Below are positions 63,821 to 64,000 of a stretch of DNA of 64,000 nucleotides, one piece after another. The translations under genes were made by a program, and so were the position numbers. This DNA is from an uncultured Candidatus Melainabacteria bacterium (GTDB lineage: Bacteria > Cyanobacteriota > Vampirovibrionia > Gastranaerophilales > Gastranaerophilaceae), in assembly GCA_949841365.1 (NCBI GenBank), contig CATKZI010000003.1, forward strand, positions 1-64,000. The letters are read 5' to 3'. The notes beneath the pieces are model-generated. The model made no database searches and was not told where the DNA came from. It worked only from the letters and a program-made list of their open reading frames with translations. Every line of letters starts with the position of its first letter. Within the stretch, counting starts at the first letter, position 1.

Positions 63821-64000
63821 TAATCAGCCTTCTGAGCCATAGCCAATTTTCTCTTTCTACGGCGCATCAAATCCACAAAAGCTTCAAGTCTTGTCAAATA
63901 TCCTGCCTTACCTGTCTGCTCGTCCATAATAAGCGGCAGAATAGGAATATCACAGTTTTCTCTCATAGCAGGGAAAATATTTTGTGACATAATTTCAGGC
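63821..64000 (-). CDS. CoA-dehydratase-activase-type protein, 3' end only (5' truncated by window)
   Basis: The last 59 codons of a minus-strand gene running off the window. Translation includes IMSQNIFPAMRENCDIPILP, then LIMDEQTGKAGYLTRLEAFV and DLMRRRKRKLAMAQKAD before TAA. DEQTGKAGYLTRLEAFVDLM closely parallels DEQTGEAGFITRLEAFVDML at the end of the 22032-23102 protein. It is therefore a second DUF2229/activase-type member. No start visible. Confidence 0.7.

Overview
The window reads as a chromosomal segment of a non-photosynthetic cyanobacterial relative of the gut Melainabacteria / Vampirovibrionia type, most like Gastranaerophilales. This placement is inferred from several traits. The DNA is AT-rich and densely packed. 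The ATP synthase operon has the order a-c-b'-b-delta-alpha-gamma with no beta or epsilon gene, as in cyanobacteria and plastids. There are SLH-domain, NifU/NifS-type and Ski2-like helicase genes, and pilin-like proteins with A(F/Y)TLAE starts. No photosynthesis or respiratory-chain gene is present. I saw no tRNA, rRNA, CRISPR array, insertion sequence or prophage.

Layout. 1-6.5 kb: a coiled-coil protein with a structured 3' UTR, an aconitase/LeuC-family enzyme, a sigma/anti-sigma pair, two small membrane proteins, and glgC. 6.5-10.6 kb: a complete oxaloacetate decarboxylase Na+ pump (oadG-oadA-oadB) with its biotin ligase birA. 10.6-15.5 kb: seven ATP synthase genes. 15.5-19.9 kb: two tandem paralogous membrane proteins, then a pilin-like gene whose only good start codon is out of frame across a run of ten C. 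19.9-26.5 kb: cca, rsmE, a CoA-activase-type protein, folE2, a thioredoxin-like protein, a primary-type sigma factor and rpsU. 26.5-36.4 kb: SNF2 helicase, gpmI, yjbQ with a degenerate amidohydrolase, obgE and tsaD (divergent), and a kinase-like protein. 36.3-45 kb: gshB, a helical membrane protein, an MBL hydrolase and ribD (divergent), dnaX, nifU-nifS, and an exported repeat protein. 45-54.9 kb: Ski2-like helicase, serS, isocitrate dehydrogenase, and two adjacent glycine-rich membrane-active-looking proteins. 54.9-64 kb: SLH protein, pyk, a proline-rich pilin-like protein, an AsmA-like giant, miaA, and the 3' end of a second CoA-activase-type gene.

Metabolically the set fits a fermenter. 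GlgC feeds a glycogen store, gpmI and pyk are lower glycolysis, and the Oad complex would turn oxaloacetate decarboxylation into a sodium gradient. The F-type ATPase carries a c subunit lacking the Na+ ligands, so it is probably proton-coupled.

Six patterns cut across the genes. (1) Several genes have no Shine-Dalgarno sequence but carry a -10 box placed so that transcription would begin at or within a few bases of the ATG (leaderless candidates). Other genes have very short leaders of about 15-20 nt. (2) A small dispersed, partly palindromic repeat sits at gene 3' ends, at five loci. (3) Five otherwise unrelated proteins share an N-terminal (N/S)F-x-G motif. (4) A C10 tract appears to switch a pilin gene. 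(5) A perfect match to the cyanobacterial RpaB/HLR1 consensus lies upstream of that pilin gene. (6) Divergent gene pairs share overlapping -10 boxes. All functional statements come from reading the sequence; no database search was run.
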